A stretch of 64,000 nucleotides of DNA from an uncultured Nitrospirales bacterium (GTDB taxonomy: Bacteria; Nitrospirota; Nitrospiria; Nitrospirales; UBA8639), in assembly GCA_951812745.1 (NCBI GenBank), contig OX638327.1:1947501-2011500 (forward strand). The letters run 5' to 3'. Positions within the stretch are counted from its first letter, which is position 1. Every line of letters starts with the position of its first letter. This document shows, in pieces, positions 1-8,452 of the stretch. A program made the position numbers and the translations under genes. The notes below the pieces were generated by a model. That model was not told the DNA's origin. It saw only the letters and a program-made list of their open reading frames with translations, and did not search any database.

Positions 1-203
1 GGTACAGCGGTGTCGACGAGTGACAAACCAACCTGTTAGCGGAATGGTCTGGAAAGGCCAACCACAGAGGGTGACAGTCCCGTATGCGAAAGCAGGTTGG
101 CTCGTTGAATGCAGGTCCTGAGTACCACGGGGCTCGAGAAACCTTGTGGGAATCTGGGAGGACCACCTTCCAAGGCTAAATACTCTCTGATGACCGATAG
201 TGA

Positions 204-237
<34 letters not shown>

Positions 238-723
238 GGTGAGGGGAGTGAAATAGAACCTGAAACCGTATACCTACAAGCAGCGAAAGGGCTATGCCCC
301 GCAAGGGGAATGCCTGATCGCGTGCCTTTTGCTTAATGAGCCGGCGAGTTATTCTGCGTAGCAAGGTTAAGTTGACAAGACGGAGCCGTAGCGAAAGCGA
401 GTCCGAATAGGGCGCTCAGTTGCGTAGAATAGACCCGAAGCGAGGTGATCTACCCATGGCCAGGGTGAATCCGTCGTAACAGATGGAGGAGGCCCGAACC
501 GTTGTTTGTTGCAAAAAGCTCGGATGAGCTGTGGGTAGGAGTGAAAGGCTAATCAAACCTCGTAATAGCTGGTTCTCCCCGAAATAGCTTTAGGGCTAGC
601 CTTGGAGTAACCGTGGCGGAGGTAGAGCACTGGATGGGCTAGGGGCGTTACCGCGCTACCGAACTCAACCAAACTCCGAATGCCGCTACTGGATCTCCGG
701 GAGTCAGACTACGGGCGCTAAGG

Positions 724-754
<31 letters not shown>

Positions 755-805
755 CCAGCTAAGGTCCCTAATTGTAAGCTAAGTGGGAAAGGTTGTGGGT
801 GTGCT

Positions 806-875
<70 letters not shown>

Positions 876-1542
876 TGCCTGCGCCGAAAATGTAACGGGG
901 CTTAAGTTTACAACCGAAGCTGCGGGCTTGTCCCTTACGGGATGAGCGGTAGGGGAGCATTCTCTGTGAGGTGAAGGTTGACCGACAAGGACAGCTGGAT
1001 TGCAGAGAAGAGATTATGCCGGCATAAGTAGCGATAAACGATGTGAGAATCATCGTCCCCGTAAGCCTAAGGTTTCCTGGCCAATGTTCGTCAGGTCAGG
1101 GTTAGTCGGTCCCTAAGGCGAGGCCGAAAGGCGTAGTCAATGGGAAACAGGTCAACATTCCTGTACCACCGTGTTCGCGTTATCAACGAAGGGGGGACGC
1201 AGGAGGGTAGGCACCGCCGGGTCCCTGGAATACCCGGTCCAAGCGTGTAGGCGGGATTCGTAGGCAAATCCGCGAATCCATTAACGCCGAGGCGTGATGG
1301 GGAGGCCGCAAGGCCACAAACGGGCTGATCCCACACTGCCGAGAAAAGCCTCGTAGTGAGTGGGCATGGTGACCGTACCGCAAACCGACACAGGTAGGCG
1401 AGTGGAATACACTCAGGGGCGTGAGAGAACACTCCCTAAGGAACTCTGCAAACTAGCCCCGTAACTTCGGGAGAAGGGGTGCCTCGCGTACGTGAGAGGA
1501 CTTGCTCCTTGAGCGGAACGAGGTCGCAGTGAACTGGCTCTG

Positions 1543-1573
<31 letters not shown>

Positions 1574-1698
1574 TAACTCGTAAGAGGATGTATAGGGTCT
1601 GATGCCTGCCCGGTGCTGGAAGGTTAACTGGAGATGTTAGCCGCAAGGCGAAGCTTCGAAGGGAAGCCCCAGTAAACGGCGGCCGTAACTATAACGGT

Positions 1699-2408
1699 AA
1701 AGTGCGCTACGACTTGGCCGTTGTAAAATTTGGCTATATGCTGGGACATCTGAGAATCCCTTGCTACCGAGGAGGTGACAAAGCATGGGTGCAGACAATC
1801 AGCAGGAAAGGCTGTCAAGCGAGGAAACGAAACGTTGGTATTTAGCGGGTGTAATTGAAGGAGAAGGAAGCGTTTGTATCTCCATAAAAAAGCATCCCAC
1901 CGCAGCGTTTGGTTACTACGTCGATCCGGAATTTTTTCTGTACCAACACCGGAACCGTCGCAGGACCCTCGAGATCGCATCGGAAGTTTTCCAGACGGGT
2001 CGTATTTTCCCAAAACATGGGAATCCAGATGTGTTGGTATACGCCATCACATCGAGGCGGACGATTACGGAAAAGATTATTCCGTTTCTGAATCGGTATA
2101 TGATCTTTTCTGCACGGAAGGAAGACTACGGGAAGTTTGGTGAGGCGTTGCGACTTTTTGAAGATGGTGCCCATCAAACCAAGGAGGGACTTGCGAGAAT
2201 TGTCCAGCTTGCCTATGAGATGAACCATGAAGGCAAGCAACGACAGCGACCACTACAAGAAGTCCTTGACAGAATCCTCAGAGGCCATATGCCAAACACT
2301 TCAGTTGAGAAGTGAAGATATGGTCCGATCTCCATAGCGATATGGAGAGCTAGGCGGAACAGAAACGTCCTAGCCGCGCGGTTTAAGGCCGCGTCAGTAA
2401 CAAGAATG
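1699..2408 (+). mobile_element. Group I intron in 23S rRNA at position L1923 (the I-CeuI site)
   Basis: The intact 23S sequence ATAACGGT/CCTAAGG is split exactly between T1698 and C2409. By E. coli numbering this follows U1923, the position of the Chlamydomonas I-CeuI intron. The upstream exon ends in U and the intron ends in G, as group I introns require. The exon segment 1690-1698 (TATAACGGT) pairs over nine bases with an internal guide at 1717-1725 (GCCGTTGTA), placing a U-G wobble (1698 with 1717) at the 5' splice site. An S-like core element AAGATATGGTCC lies at 2315-2326. A P9-type hairpin with a GCGA tetraloop follows at 2330-2347. Subgroup and the full core fold were not determined. 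Confidence 0.93.
1785..2315 (+). CDS. LAGLIDADG homing endonuclease encoded in the 23S intron
   Basis: The 176-residue protein has a single LAGLIDADG-type motif, LAGVIEGEG, at residues 20-28. The second acidic residue (E27) is the expected metal-binding position. One motif means it should act as a homodimer, like I-CreI and I-CeuI, cutting intronless 23S alleles to spread the intron. A very strong ribosome-binding site, GGAGGTGA at 1771-1778, sits six bases before the ATG. The stop codon's last A (2315) is also the first base of the S-like intron core element, so the gene is packed tightly into the ribozyme. The frame is intact, which suggests recent or maintained activity. Cleavage specificity is inferred from the insertion site. 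Confidence 0.93.
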   Translation: MGADNQQERLSSEETKRWYLAGVIEGEGSVCISIKKHPTAAFGYYVDPEFFLYQHRNRRRTLEIASEVFQTGRIFPKHGNPDVLVYAITSRRTITEKIIPFLNRYMIFSARKEDYGKFGEALRLFEDGAHQTKEGLARIVQLAYEMNHEGKQRQRPLQEVLDRILRGHMPNTSVEK

Positions 2409-2459
<51 letters not shown>

Positions 2460-2750
2460 ATAACGATTGGAGCGCTGTCTCGGGGAGTGACTCAGCGAAC
2501 TTGTGGTTCCGGTGAAGACGCCGGGTGCCCGCAACTAGACGGAAAGACCCTGTGCACCTTTACTACAACTTGACATTGGGTGTTGGGCGACTATGTGTAG
2601 GATAGGTGGGAGACGGTGAAGCGGGGGCGCTAGTTCCCGTGGAGTCATCCTTGAAATACCACCCTTATTTTTCCGACATTCTAACCTGGCTCTGTCATCC
2701 AGGGCAGGGACAGTGTCTGGTGGGTAGTTTGACTGGGGCGGTCGCCTCCC

Positions 2751-2784
<34 letters not shown>

Positions 2785-2891
2785 GCTGGTCGGCAATCAG
2801 CCGTCGAGTGTAAAGACAAAAGGGAGCTTGACTGCGAGACGGACACGTCGAGCAGGGACGAAAGTCGGGCTTAGTGATCCGGTGGTCCTGG

Positions 2892-2993
<102 letters not shown>

Positions 2994-3019
2994 ACTCATC
3001 GCATCCTGGGGCTGAAGCG

Positions 3020-3052
<33 letters not shown>

Positions 3053-3064
3053 CGGTACGAGAGT

Positions 3065-3101
<37 letters not shown>

Positions 3102-3209
3102 TGTTGTGGGCGTAGGAGATTTGAGAGGGTCTGTCTCTAGTACGAGAGGATTGAGATGGACGGACCTCTAGTGTGCCGGTTGTCGCGCCAGCGGCAGCGC
3201 CGGGTAGCT

Positions 3210-3253
<44 letters not shown>

Positions 3254-3435
3254 AGCCTCAAGACGAGATCTCCCGGAGGGTAACCTCCCTAAAGGCCACT
3301 CGTAGACGACGAGTTTGATAGGCTGGATGTGGAAGAGCTGTAAAGCTTGAAGCTAACCAGTACTAATCGGCCGTGCGACTTAACATCATTTTACTTCTGA
3401 TAGACATGACCTCCCGAGAGCGGGACGTCGACGAC

Positions 3436-3493
3436 GGGAACCATGAAGGATGTGGACCGGGGAAGAATGTCCGGTCCCGGGGCATGGGTTCCC
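3436..3493 (+). other. Nested inverted repeats in the 23S-5S spacer
   Basis: GGGAACCATG (3436-3445) can pair with CATGGGTTCCC (3483-3493), and inside it GGACCGG (3454-3460) pairs with CCGGTCC (3471-3477). The structure lies between the 23S 3' end and 5S and is a plausible rRNA-processing stem. Its role is inferred from position only. Confidence 0.5.
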
Positions 3494-3514
3494 GAAACCA
3501 CAGCGATTACCACA

Positions 3515-3634
<120 letters not shown>

Positions 3635-3640
3635 CTTCTG

Positions 3641-3678
3641 AAGCCCACGGATGTGCGCATCCGTGGGCTTTTCTTTTT
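3641..3678 (+). terminator. Rho-independent terminator of the rRNA operon
   Basis: A perfect 13-bp stem, AAGCCCACGGATG with CATCCGTGGGCTT, closed by a TGCG loop, is followed by TTCTTTTT. It begins seven bases after 5S. Confidence 0.95.
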
Positions 3679-3793
3679 CGAGACATTCCGTGTGCCCTAC
3701 CACCATGAAAAGGGGTGGTCTTCGAAAACCATGTTTGCTACCCTTGGGGGAAATTTCATCGAGCGTCCCTCTAAAGTGAGCGCGTAAATCTGC

Positions 3794-5218
3794 ATGAGAC
3801 ACATGACCTTTGGGACCTCAGGGTGGCGAGCCGTTCTGGGGGAAAATTTTACGTATCAGAACGTTCGAATCGTCAGTCAAGCCATCGCCCACGTCTTGAG
3901 ACAACAAAAGATCGATCAGCGAGGCCTGATTATTGGCTATGATTCCCGATTTCTGAGTGAAAGATTTGCCAGGGTCGCGGCGGAAGTGTTTGCAGGGCAT
4001 GGCATGTCGGTGATGCTGTGTGATCGGAAAACCCCCACTCCGACGATTTCGTACCACGTCCTCCAGCACAACTTGGCCGGCGGGCTGAATATTTCCGCCA
4101 GCCACCATCCTCCTGAATATAACGGAATCAAGTTTACACCGGAGTCGGGAGGTCCTGTGCTTCCCGAAACCGCCCAAGCCATCGAACAACGTATTTTTCC
4201 CCTCCTGCATGGAGAGCATGTGAAGTGGCTCCCGTGGGAGAAAGCGGAAAAAAGGGGCATAGTTCAACTGTTTGATCCGTGTCCCGAGTATTTGGCTGCG
4301 TTGGAGAAGCATATCGACGTGAATGCGATCCACAAGGCCAAGCTGCGCGTGATTATGGATCCTCTCTATGGCACAGCGCACGGCTACCTCGACGATTTCC
4401 TGAGGAATGCCGGTGCGAAAATGGCGGTCCTGCATTATTGGCGCGACCCCTATTTTGGGGGAGTCTGCCCTGAGCCCACGCGCAAGACGACGGCGGAGTT
4501 GCAAGAAACGGTGAAAACAAAAGGAGCCCATCTCGGGTTGGCCACCGATGGGGATGCCGATCGATTCGGGATCGTCGGCCAGGACGGCAGCTTTATCGAC
4601 CCGAATATCGTCTTGGCGTTACTGGTGGATTATCTGGCGACGACCAGACAGTGGACCGGATCCGTGGGCCGATCCGTTGCCACGACGCACCTCATCGATC
4701 GTGTGGCACACAAGCACGGCTTGGGCGTCCGCGAAACCCCCGTGGGGTTCACCCATCTCGCGGACCTCTTGGTCAAAGGAGAGATCCGGATGGGCGGAGA
4801 TGAAAGGGCGGGTCTGTCCATCCACGGGCACGTGCCGGAAAAAGACGGGATTCTGGCTTGCCTGCTGGTGACGGAAATGATTGCCCGAACCAAGAAAACG
4901 CTCCACGAACTCACGGAAGCGCTGTTCGATCGAGTGGGCGCGGTCGTTTCGAATCGTGCAGATCTGGTCCTTACGGAATCGATGCGAGAAAATTTGCTCA
5001 AGGTCCAAGAGTCGCCGCCGTCCGCTCTCGCGGGGAAATCGATTCAGCAGGTCAACACCCTTGATGGATGCAAGCTCCTGTTGAAAGACGGGAGTTGGTT
5101 GCTGTTCCGTCTTGCCGGGTCGGAACCACTCGTGCGCTGTTACGCGGAAGCGGCGACTCGTCAGGAGTTGGAGGCACTGATGGCAGCCGGGCAACAACTC
5201 CTGCTGCGCAACTCCTAA
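3794..5218 (+). CDS. Phosphoglucomutase/phosphomannomutase (alpha-D-phosphohexomutase family)
   Basis: The 474-residue cytosolic enzyme should interconvert hexose 1- and 6-phosphates for cell-surface sugar and glycogen metabolism. All four family loops are visible: the phosphoserine loop SASHHPP with Ser103, the metal-binding loop DGDADR at 252-257, the sugar-binding loop GGDERAGLS at 334-342, and the phosphate loop RLAGSEPLVRCY near the C-terminus. The canonical TASHNP is SASHHP here, and the sugar loop lacks the usual GEESGG, so substrate preference cannot be assigned. ATG 3794 has no clear ribosome-binding site; ATG 3803 is an alternative. It stands alone between the rRNA terminator and a repeat-bearing gap. 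Confidence 0.93.
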   Translation: MRHMTFGTSGWRAVLGENFTYQNVRIVSQAIAHVLRQQKIDQRGLIIGYDSRFLSERFARVAAEVFAGHGMSVMLCDRKTPTPTISYHVLQHNLAGGLNISASHHPPEYNGIKFTPESGGPVLPETAQAIEQRIFPLLHGEHVKWLPWEKAEKRGIVQLFDPCPEYLAALEKHIDVNAIHKAKLRVIMDPLYGTAHGYLDDFLRNAGAKMAVLHYWRDPYFGGVCPEPTRKTTAELQETVKTKGAHLGLATDGDADRFGIVGQDGSFIDPNIVLALLVDYLATTRQWTGSVGRSVATTHLIDRVAHKHGLGVRETPVGFTHLADLLVKGEIRMGGDERAGLSIHGHVPEKDGILACLLVTEMIARTKKTLHELTEALFDRVGAVVSNRADLVLTESMRENLLKVQESPPSALAGKSIQQVNTLDGCKLLLKDGSWLLFRLAGSEPLVRCYAEAATRQELEALMAAGQQLLLRNS

Positions 5219-5493
5219 CGTGGCGGGTGACGCGCCAGGTCCGGCCCACCTCGAGCCTTTGCGTGTGATCCTGCCCCGTCGTGCCCACGTGCTTCAATCA
5301 ATTCGATCTCGTCCACGCATCAGGTGCGCGTGTTTCCCTGTCACCGCCACGTGGCGCAGTGGTTTCGCAGGCCCCTCGCTGACGTCTCGGTTCGCCCGAT
5401 GGCTCGATGTGTGGAGCTGGAGGAGCCGACGATCGTTGGTCGCTGGCAAGCCGAGGACGACTGTAAAGGTTCACTGATTCGCTGACAAAGAGA

Positions 5494-5532
5494 CCCCCTC
5501 TCCCCACGTGGGAGAGGGCTGGGGTGAGGGGG
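5494..5532 (+). repeat. Dispersed palindromic repeat, copy 1
   Basis: CCCTCTCCC (5496-5504) and GGGAGAGGG (5510-5518) form a hairpin followed by CTGGGGTGAGGGGG. It lies in the 344-base gap 5219-5562, which otherwise shows no gene. Several close relatives occur elsewhere in the window. Confidence 0.85.
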
Positions 5533-5562
5533 AAACGGTCAACGAAGGGAAGGAAGGAACGC

Positions 5563-6450
5563 ATGAACAAGGAATTGTCAGTGGCCGTGCAATTGGCGCG
5601 CCAAGCAGGCCAAGTCGTGATGGACGTCTATGCCACGAACTTTGCCGTGGCGTCGAAAGGGCAAAACGATCCCGTGACCGAGGCCGACCGGCAAGCAAAC
5701 GACCTGATTGTGAAGGGCCTGCAAGCGGCTTTTCCCCGGGACACCGTGGTGGCCGAGGAAAGCCCCTCTCCTGACGGCCTCCCGGCCTCCGGGCGCGTCT
5801 GGTACGTGGATCCGCTGGACGGCACAAAAGATTTTATCGCCAGGAACGGAGAGTTCTCCGTGATGATCGGACTCGCCGTCAACGGGGAAGCGAAACTCGG
5901 TGCGGTCTATCAACCGGAGGGAGACGTGCTGTATGCCGGAGCCGTAGGCCGTGAGGCCTGGATGGAACGACAGGGCATCCGGTCGCCCTTGGTGATCAAG
6001 GAACAGGATGCCGGAAGACCGCTCACTTTGACGGTCTCCCGGTCGCATCGCCATCCCATGGTCGAAACGATTGGCCGGGCACTCGGCGTGGGGAACGAAA
6101 TTCCATCGGGAAGCGTCGGATTAAAAATCGGCCTCATTGCAAGAGGAGAAGCCGACGTGTATCTCGAGCCCGGTCCCTATACCAAACGCTGGGATTCCTG
6201 TGCCCCGGAAGCGATCCTGCGGGCGGCGGGTGGAGCGTTTACCACGATCCTGGGCCAGCCCCTGGTCTATGGCGGGAGCCTGTCCTCGAGGGTGTTAGTC
6301 GGGGATCAACTCGCCAACAGGCATGGCCTGCTGGCGAGCAACGGGTTCTGTCATGAACGCGTGGTGCAAGCGTTGCGGCCGCTTGTGGAAGCGTTAGGGC
6401 TGAGCACACAGAAAGCCAGAGGGTCAGAATCGATTGATGGTCAGGCTTGA
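5563..6450 (+). CDS. cysQ: 3'(2'),5'-bisphosphate nucleotidase / inositol monophosphatase family (CysQ-like)
   Basis: The 295-residue protein has the lithium-sensitive phosphatase signatures: DPVTEADRQAN at 37-46, an acidic EE pair at 65-66, the metal site DPLDGTKDF at 83-91, and WDSCAPEAILRAAGG in the C-terminal half. CysQ enzymes recycle adenosine 3',5'-bisphosphate from sulfate assimilation; inositol monophosphatase is the alternative within the family. ATG 5563 was chosen because GGAAGGAA lies just upstream and the homologous region begins there. The longer frame starting at 5524 would be translated from the repeat. Confidence 0.9.
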   Translation: MNKELSVAVQLARQAGQVVMDVYATNFAVASKGQNDPVTEADRQANDLIVKGLQAAFPRDTVVAEESPSPDGLPASGRVWYVDPLDGTKDFIARNGEFSVMIGLAVNGEAKLGAVYQPEGDVLYAGAVGREAWMERQGIRSPLVIKEQDAGRPLTLTVSRSHRHPMVETIGRALGVGNEIPSGSVGLKIGLIARGEADVYLEPGPYTKRWDSCAPEAILRAAGGAFTTILGQPLVYGGSLSSRVLVGDQLANRHGLLASNGFCHERVVQALRPLVEALGLSTQKARGSESIDGQA

Positions 6451-6560
6451 ACCGCGTGCCTTCCTCCCATCACTCACCACCTTGTTCTTCGCCTCTGCCG
6501 CCTCTCCCAAGTCGAGAGACGGGAAGGCGCGAAGCAAGCCTAGGGGGTTGGGGAGCCGTC

Positions 6561-6710
6561 ATGGTAAGGCGAACGTGGAACATCGCCAACCCGTTCACCG
6601 AACCCGAAGACTTTACGCGCACGACCCACGACGTGCTCGCCGCGCTGAAAGAAAAAGGCATCCTGGCGAAAACCATCGGCAACCAACCCGTGTTTCAATT
6701 CTCGATTTAG
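6561..6710 (+). CDS. Small protein of unknown function (49 aa)
   Basis: The ATG at 6561 opens a 49-residue frame with codon usage like that of its neighbours and a compact, plausible composition: an N-terminal WNIANPF segment, a charged helix around DVLAALKEKG, and a C-terminal PVFQFSI. A GGGGAG stretch lies about nine bases upstream. It lies between the phosphatase and a repeat. I do not recognise the family. It could be noise, but the sequence does not look like a shadow of another gene. Confidence 0.5.
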   Translation: MVRRTWNIANPFTEPEDFTRTTHDVLAALKEKGILAKTIGNQPVFQFSI

Positions 6711-6718
6711 AGCTGATC

Positions 6719-6756
6719 TCCTCTCCCTCGATGGGAGAGGATTAAGGTGAGGGTGA
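6719..6756 (+). repeat. Dispersed palindromic repeat, copy 2
   Basis: CCTCTCCC (6720-6727) pairs with GGGAGAGG (6733-6740), followed by ATTAAGGTGAGGGTG. It lies between two convergent genes and could also end transcription. Confidence 0.85.
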
Positions 6757-6765
6757 AAAACCCGC

Positions 6766-7086
6766 CTACGCGGGCGTAGACAGTTTCAACCCCACAACTC
6801 CCGAAACGATCAACACGATAAACAACAGCCGCGCGACGTCGCGGGGCTCATTGAACAGCATCATGCCCATGATCGCCGCGCCCGCCGCGCCGATGCCCGT
6901 CCAGACCGCATACGCCGTCCCGATCGGAATAACCCGCACGGCCAGCGACAGACACACCATGCTCACGGCCATCGCCACAACCGTCCCCACACTCGGCCAC
7001 AACCGCGTAAACCCGTCCGCATATTTGATCCCGGTAATCCAGACAATCTCAAAAACCCCGGCCACAAACACATACACCCACGCCAT
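6766..7086 (-). CDS. sugE: SMR-family small multidrug/guanidinium exporter (SugE/Gdx type)
   Basis: The 106-residue protein has four hydrophobic helices and the family glutamate in the first helix (VFEIVW). The segment AYAVWTGIGAAGAAI is typical of the SugE/Gdx branch, which exports guanidinium in antiport with protons, rather than EmrE. AGGAGG lies six bases before the ATG. I looked upstream for a guanidine riboswitch and saw no convincing match. The gene is monocistronic and converges on the repeat at 6719. Confidence 0.92.
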   Translation of the reverse strand: MAWVYVFVAGVFEIVWITGIKYADGFTRLWPSVGTVVAMAVSMVCLSLAVRVIPIGTAYAVWTGIGAAGAAIMGMMLFNEPRDVARLLFIVLIVSGVVGLKLSTPA

Positions 7087-7149
7087 ACACGCCTCCTATT
7101 CGCAACAGGAACACCCGAAGGCCTCCCTTGTAGCACGCCACGGCCTGGG

Positions 7150-7920
7150 ATGACCACTCCTGTCATCCGCGCTTCCGGTCGTTCTGAGGGAAGCGAAGAA
7201 TCTGCAGTTTCTTTTTTCCTGTCATTCCCTATCGAGTCGGGAATAACAGAGGGGAGAGCAAAGCGCCATCTTATGGCGCTATTTCCCGGCGCCTGCGGGC
7301 GTGGCTGCGCCCCAGTCCCGCAACCTTTTTGGGGGCGAGGACTGTCTGAGCGAAGCGAGTTCCGCAGCCCTAGCACTCGGGACTGGGGCAAAGGCACCCC
7401 CTGGGGGCCACGCCCGGGCGCCAATGGTTTTGGGTCCTTTTGCCGAAACAAAAGGACCTCGTCGTGCGGGGGCGAAACCCCGCGAGAACCTTTCTCCTTC
7501 TGTCATCCCCGACCTGATCGGGGATCCAGTGTCGTTGTCTTTGGGCTTCCTAACCCTCTCCCTCTGGGAGAGGGCAGGGTGAGGGGGCAGCGAAGCTGTC
7601 GTGTTACGCTTCGCGAACCCAACCTCCTGCGCTCAACCCTCCTATGATGCCACAGAGATGCCGTTTGTTCCCTGAATGGATCCATTAAGGACCATTTTAT
7701 GCCCATGAATGATCCATTAATGCTTTTTGTGTCATCATCAGTGCATATACTGTCACCCTGAAACCCTGTTACGCACTAGGCACGAAACACCAACGTGGTC
7801 ATCCTGAGCGAAGCGAGGAATCTTTTTGCTTGTGCCTTTGCAGCCGCGCCATCCATTGGCGGCACAAGATGCCGCCCTACAAATACCGCGTGTAGACTAA
7901 AAATCCAGGCTGGCGCATAC
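7150..7920. repeat. Non-coding mosaic of hairpins and dispersed repeats
   Basis: This stretch holds no convincing gene. Readable elements include a hairpin around GCGCCA/TGGCGC (7264-7279); a long imperfect inverted repeat with arms 7288-7320 and 7378-7422; a perfect stem GGTCCTTTTG/CAAAAGGACC (7433-7458); a GCGGGG/CCCCGC hairpin (about 7465-7485); and a CCCCGA/TCGGGG hairpin near 7507-7523. There are also CTGAGCGAAGCGA-type segments near 7345 and 7805. Such mosaics are built from small non-autonomous repeats. The tmRNA promoter should lie near its right end. Confidence 0.75.
7552..7590 (+). repeat. Dispersed palindromic repeat, copy 3
   Basis: CCCTCTCCC and GGGAGAGGG (7554-7574) are followed by CAGGGTGAGGGGG, the same design as the copy at 5494. 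Confidence 0.85.
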
Positions 7921-7978
7921 GGCAGAGGTTAGGATATAGTACAGAAAAAGGCAGCACAGAAACCGACCATCACACAAA

Positions 7979-8330
7979 GGGGGTGACTAGCTTCGACGGG
8001 GATCAGGAGGTCAACGGTGCGTGTCGAGCTCTCGGAGTCTCGTTAAACCTTCGGGAAACCAATAATTGCCAATCAAGACTTGGCTCTCGCAGCTTAATTG
8101 ACTGCGACGTCTCCCCATTCTTTGTCTGCGGGCATGGATGAGGCGCTACTTCAGCAGGCTGGTCCAATGTTGGTGCTCAGCAACGGCGGATGAGACTTTT
8201 CTGGGCTAGCGAACGCTCTAAGCCGGTCAGTGGGCGTGGGCGGTTGCGAATTCTAAATCATTGGCTACACACGTAGGACCGTTGTGCTGAATATCTTCGG
8301 ACGCGGGTGCGAATCCCGCCACCTCCACCA
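7979..8330 (+). ncRNA. ssrA: Transfer-messenger RNA (tmRNA)
   Basis: The 5' end GGGGGTGACTAGCTTCGACGG and the 3' tRNA-like end TTCGGACGCGGGTGCGAATCC...CCACCA are diagnostic. Between them lies the tag reading frame at 8068-8097: GCC AAT CAA GAC TTG GCT CTC GCA GCT TAA, giving ANQDLALAA. tmRNA rescues stalled ribosomes and marks the nascent chain for ClpXP-type proteolysis. The LALAA ending is the usual protease signal. An intrinsic terminator follows directly. Confidence 0.98.
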
Positions 8331-8333
8331 TAA

Positions 8334-8370
8334 GGGCCTCTGGACTATTTGATCCAGAGGCCTTTTTTAT
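8334..8370 (+). terminator. Rho-independent terminator of tmRNA
   Basis: A perfect 10-bp stem GGCCTCTGGA/TCCAGAGGCC with an 8-base loop is followed by six T residues. Confidence 0.95.
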
Positions 8371-8405
8371 TCAAAGTTGGTGTGTGCATTCATTCGTTGA
8401 CAATT

Positions 8406-8443
8406 CCCCCTCACCCCAGCCCTCTCCCACCGTGGGGAGAGGG
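8406..8443 (-). repeat. Dispersed palindromic repeat, copy 4 (inverted orientation)
   Basis: CCCCCTCACCCCAGCCCTCTCCC is followed by ACCGTGGGGAGAGGG, the reverse orientation of copies 1-3. Its right arm supplies the purine-rich GGGGAGAGGGAG just before the permease start, so the repeat may act as its ribosome-binding site. Confidence 0.8.
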
Positions 8444-8452
8444 AGAAATACG

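Noticed and set aside
1091-1432. Protein-like frames on the minus strand of 23S rRNA
   Set aside because: They lie in conserved rRNA and are not genes.
7087-7260. Guanidine riboswitch upstream of sugE
   Set aside because: Considered because SugE exports guanidinium, but none of the conserved ykkC-type, paired ACGR-loop or class III elements could be found by eye.
7150-7647. 165-aa frame in the repeat mosaic
   Set aside because: Composed of hairpin repeats (e.g. PLPLGEGRVRGQ, ERSEFRSP); typical translation of dispersed repeats, no ribosome-binding site.
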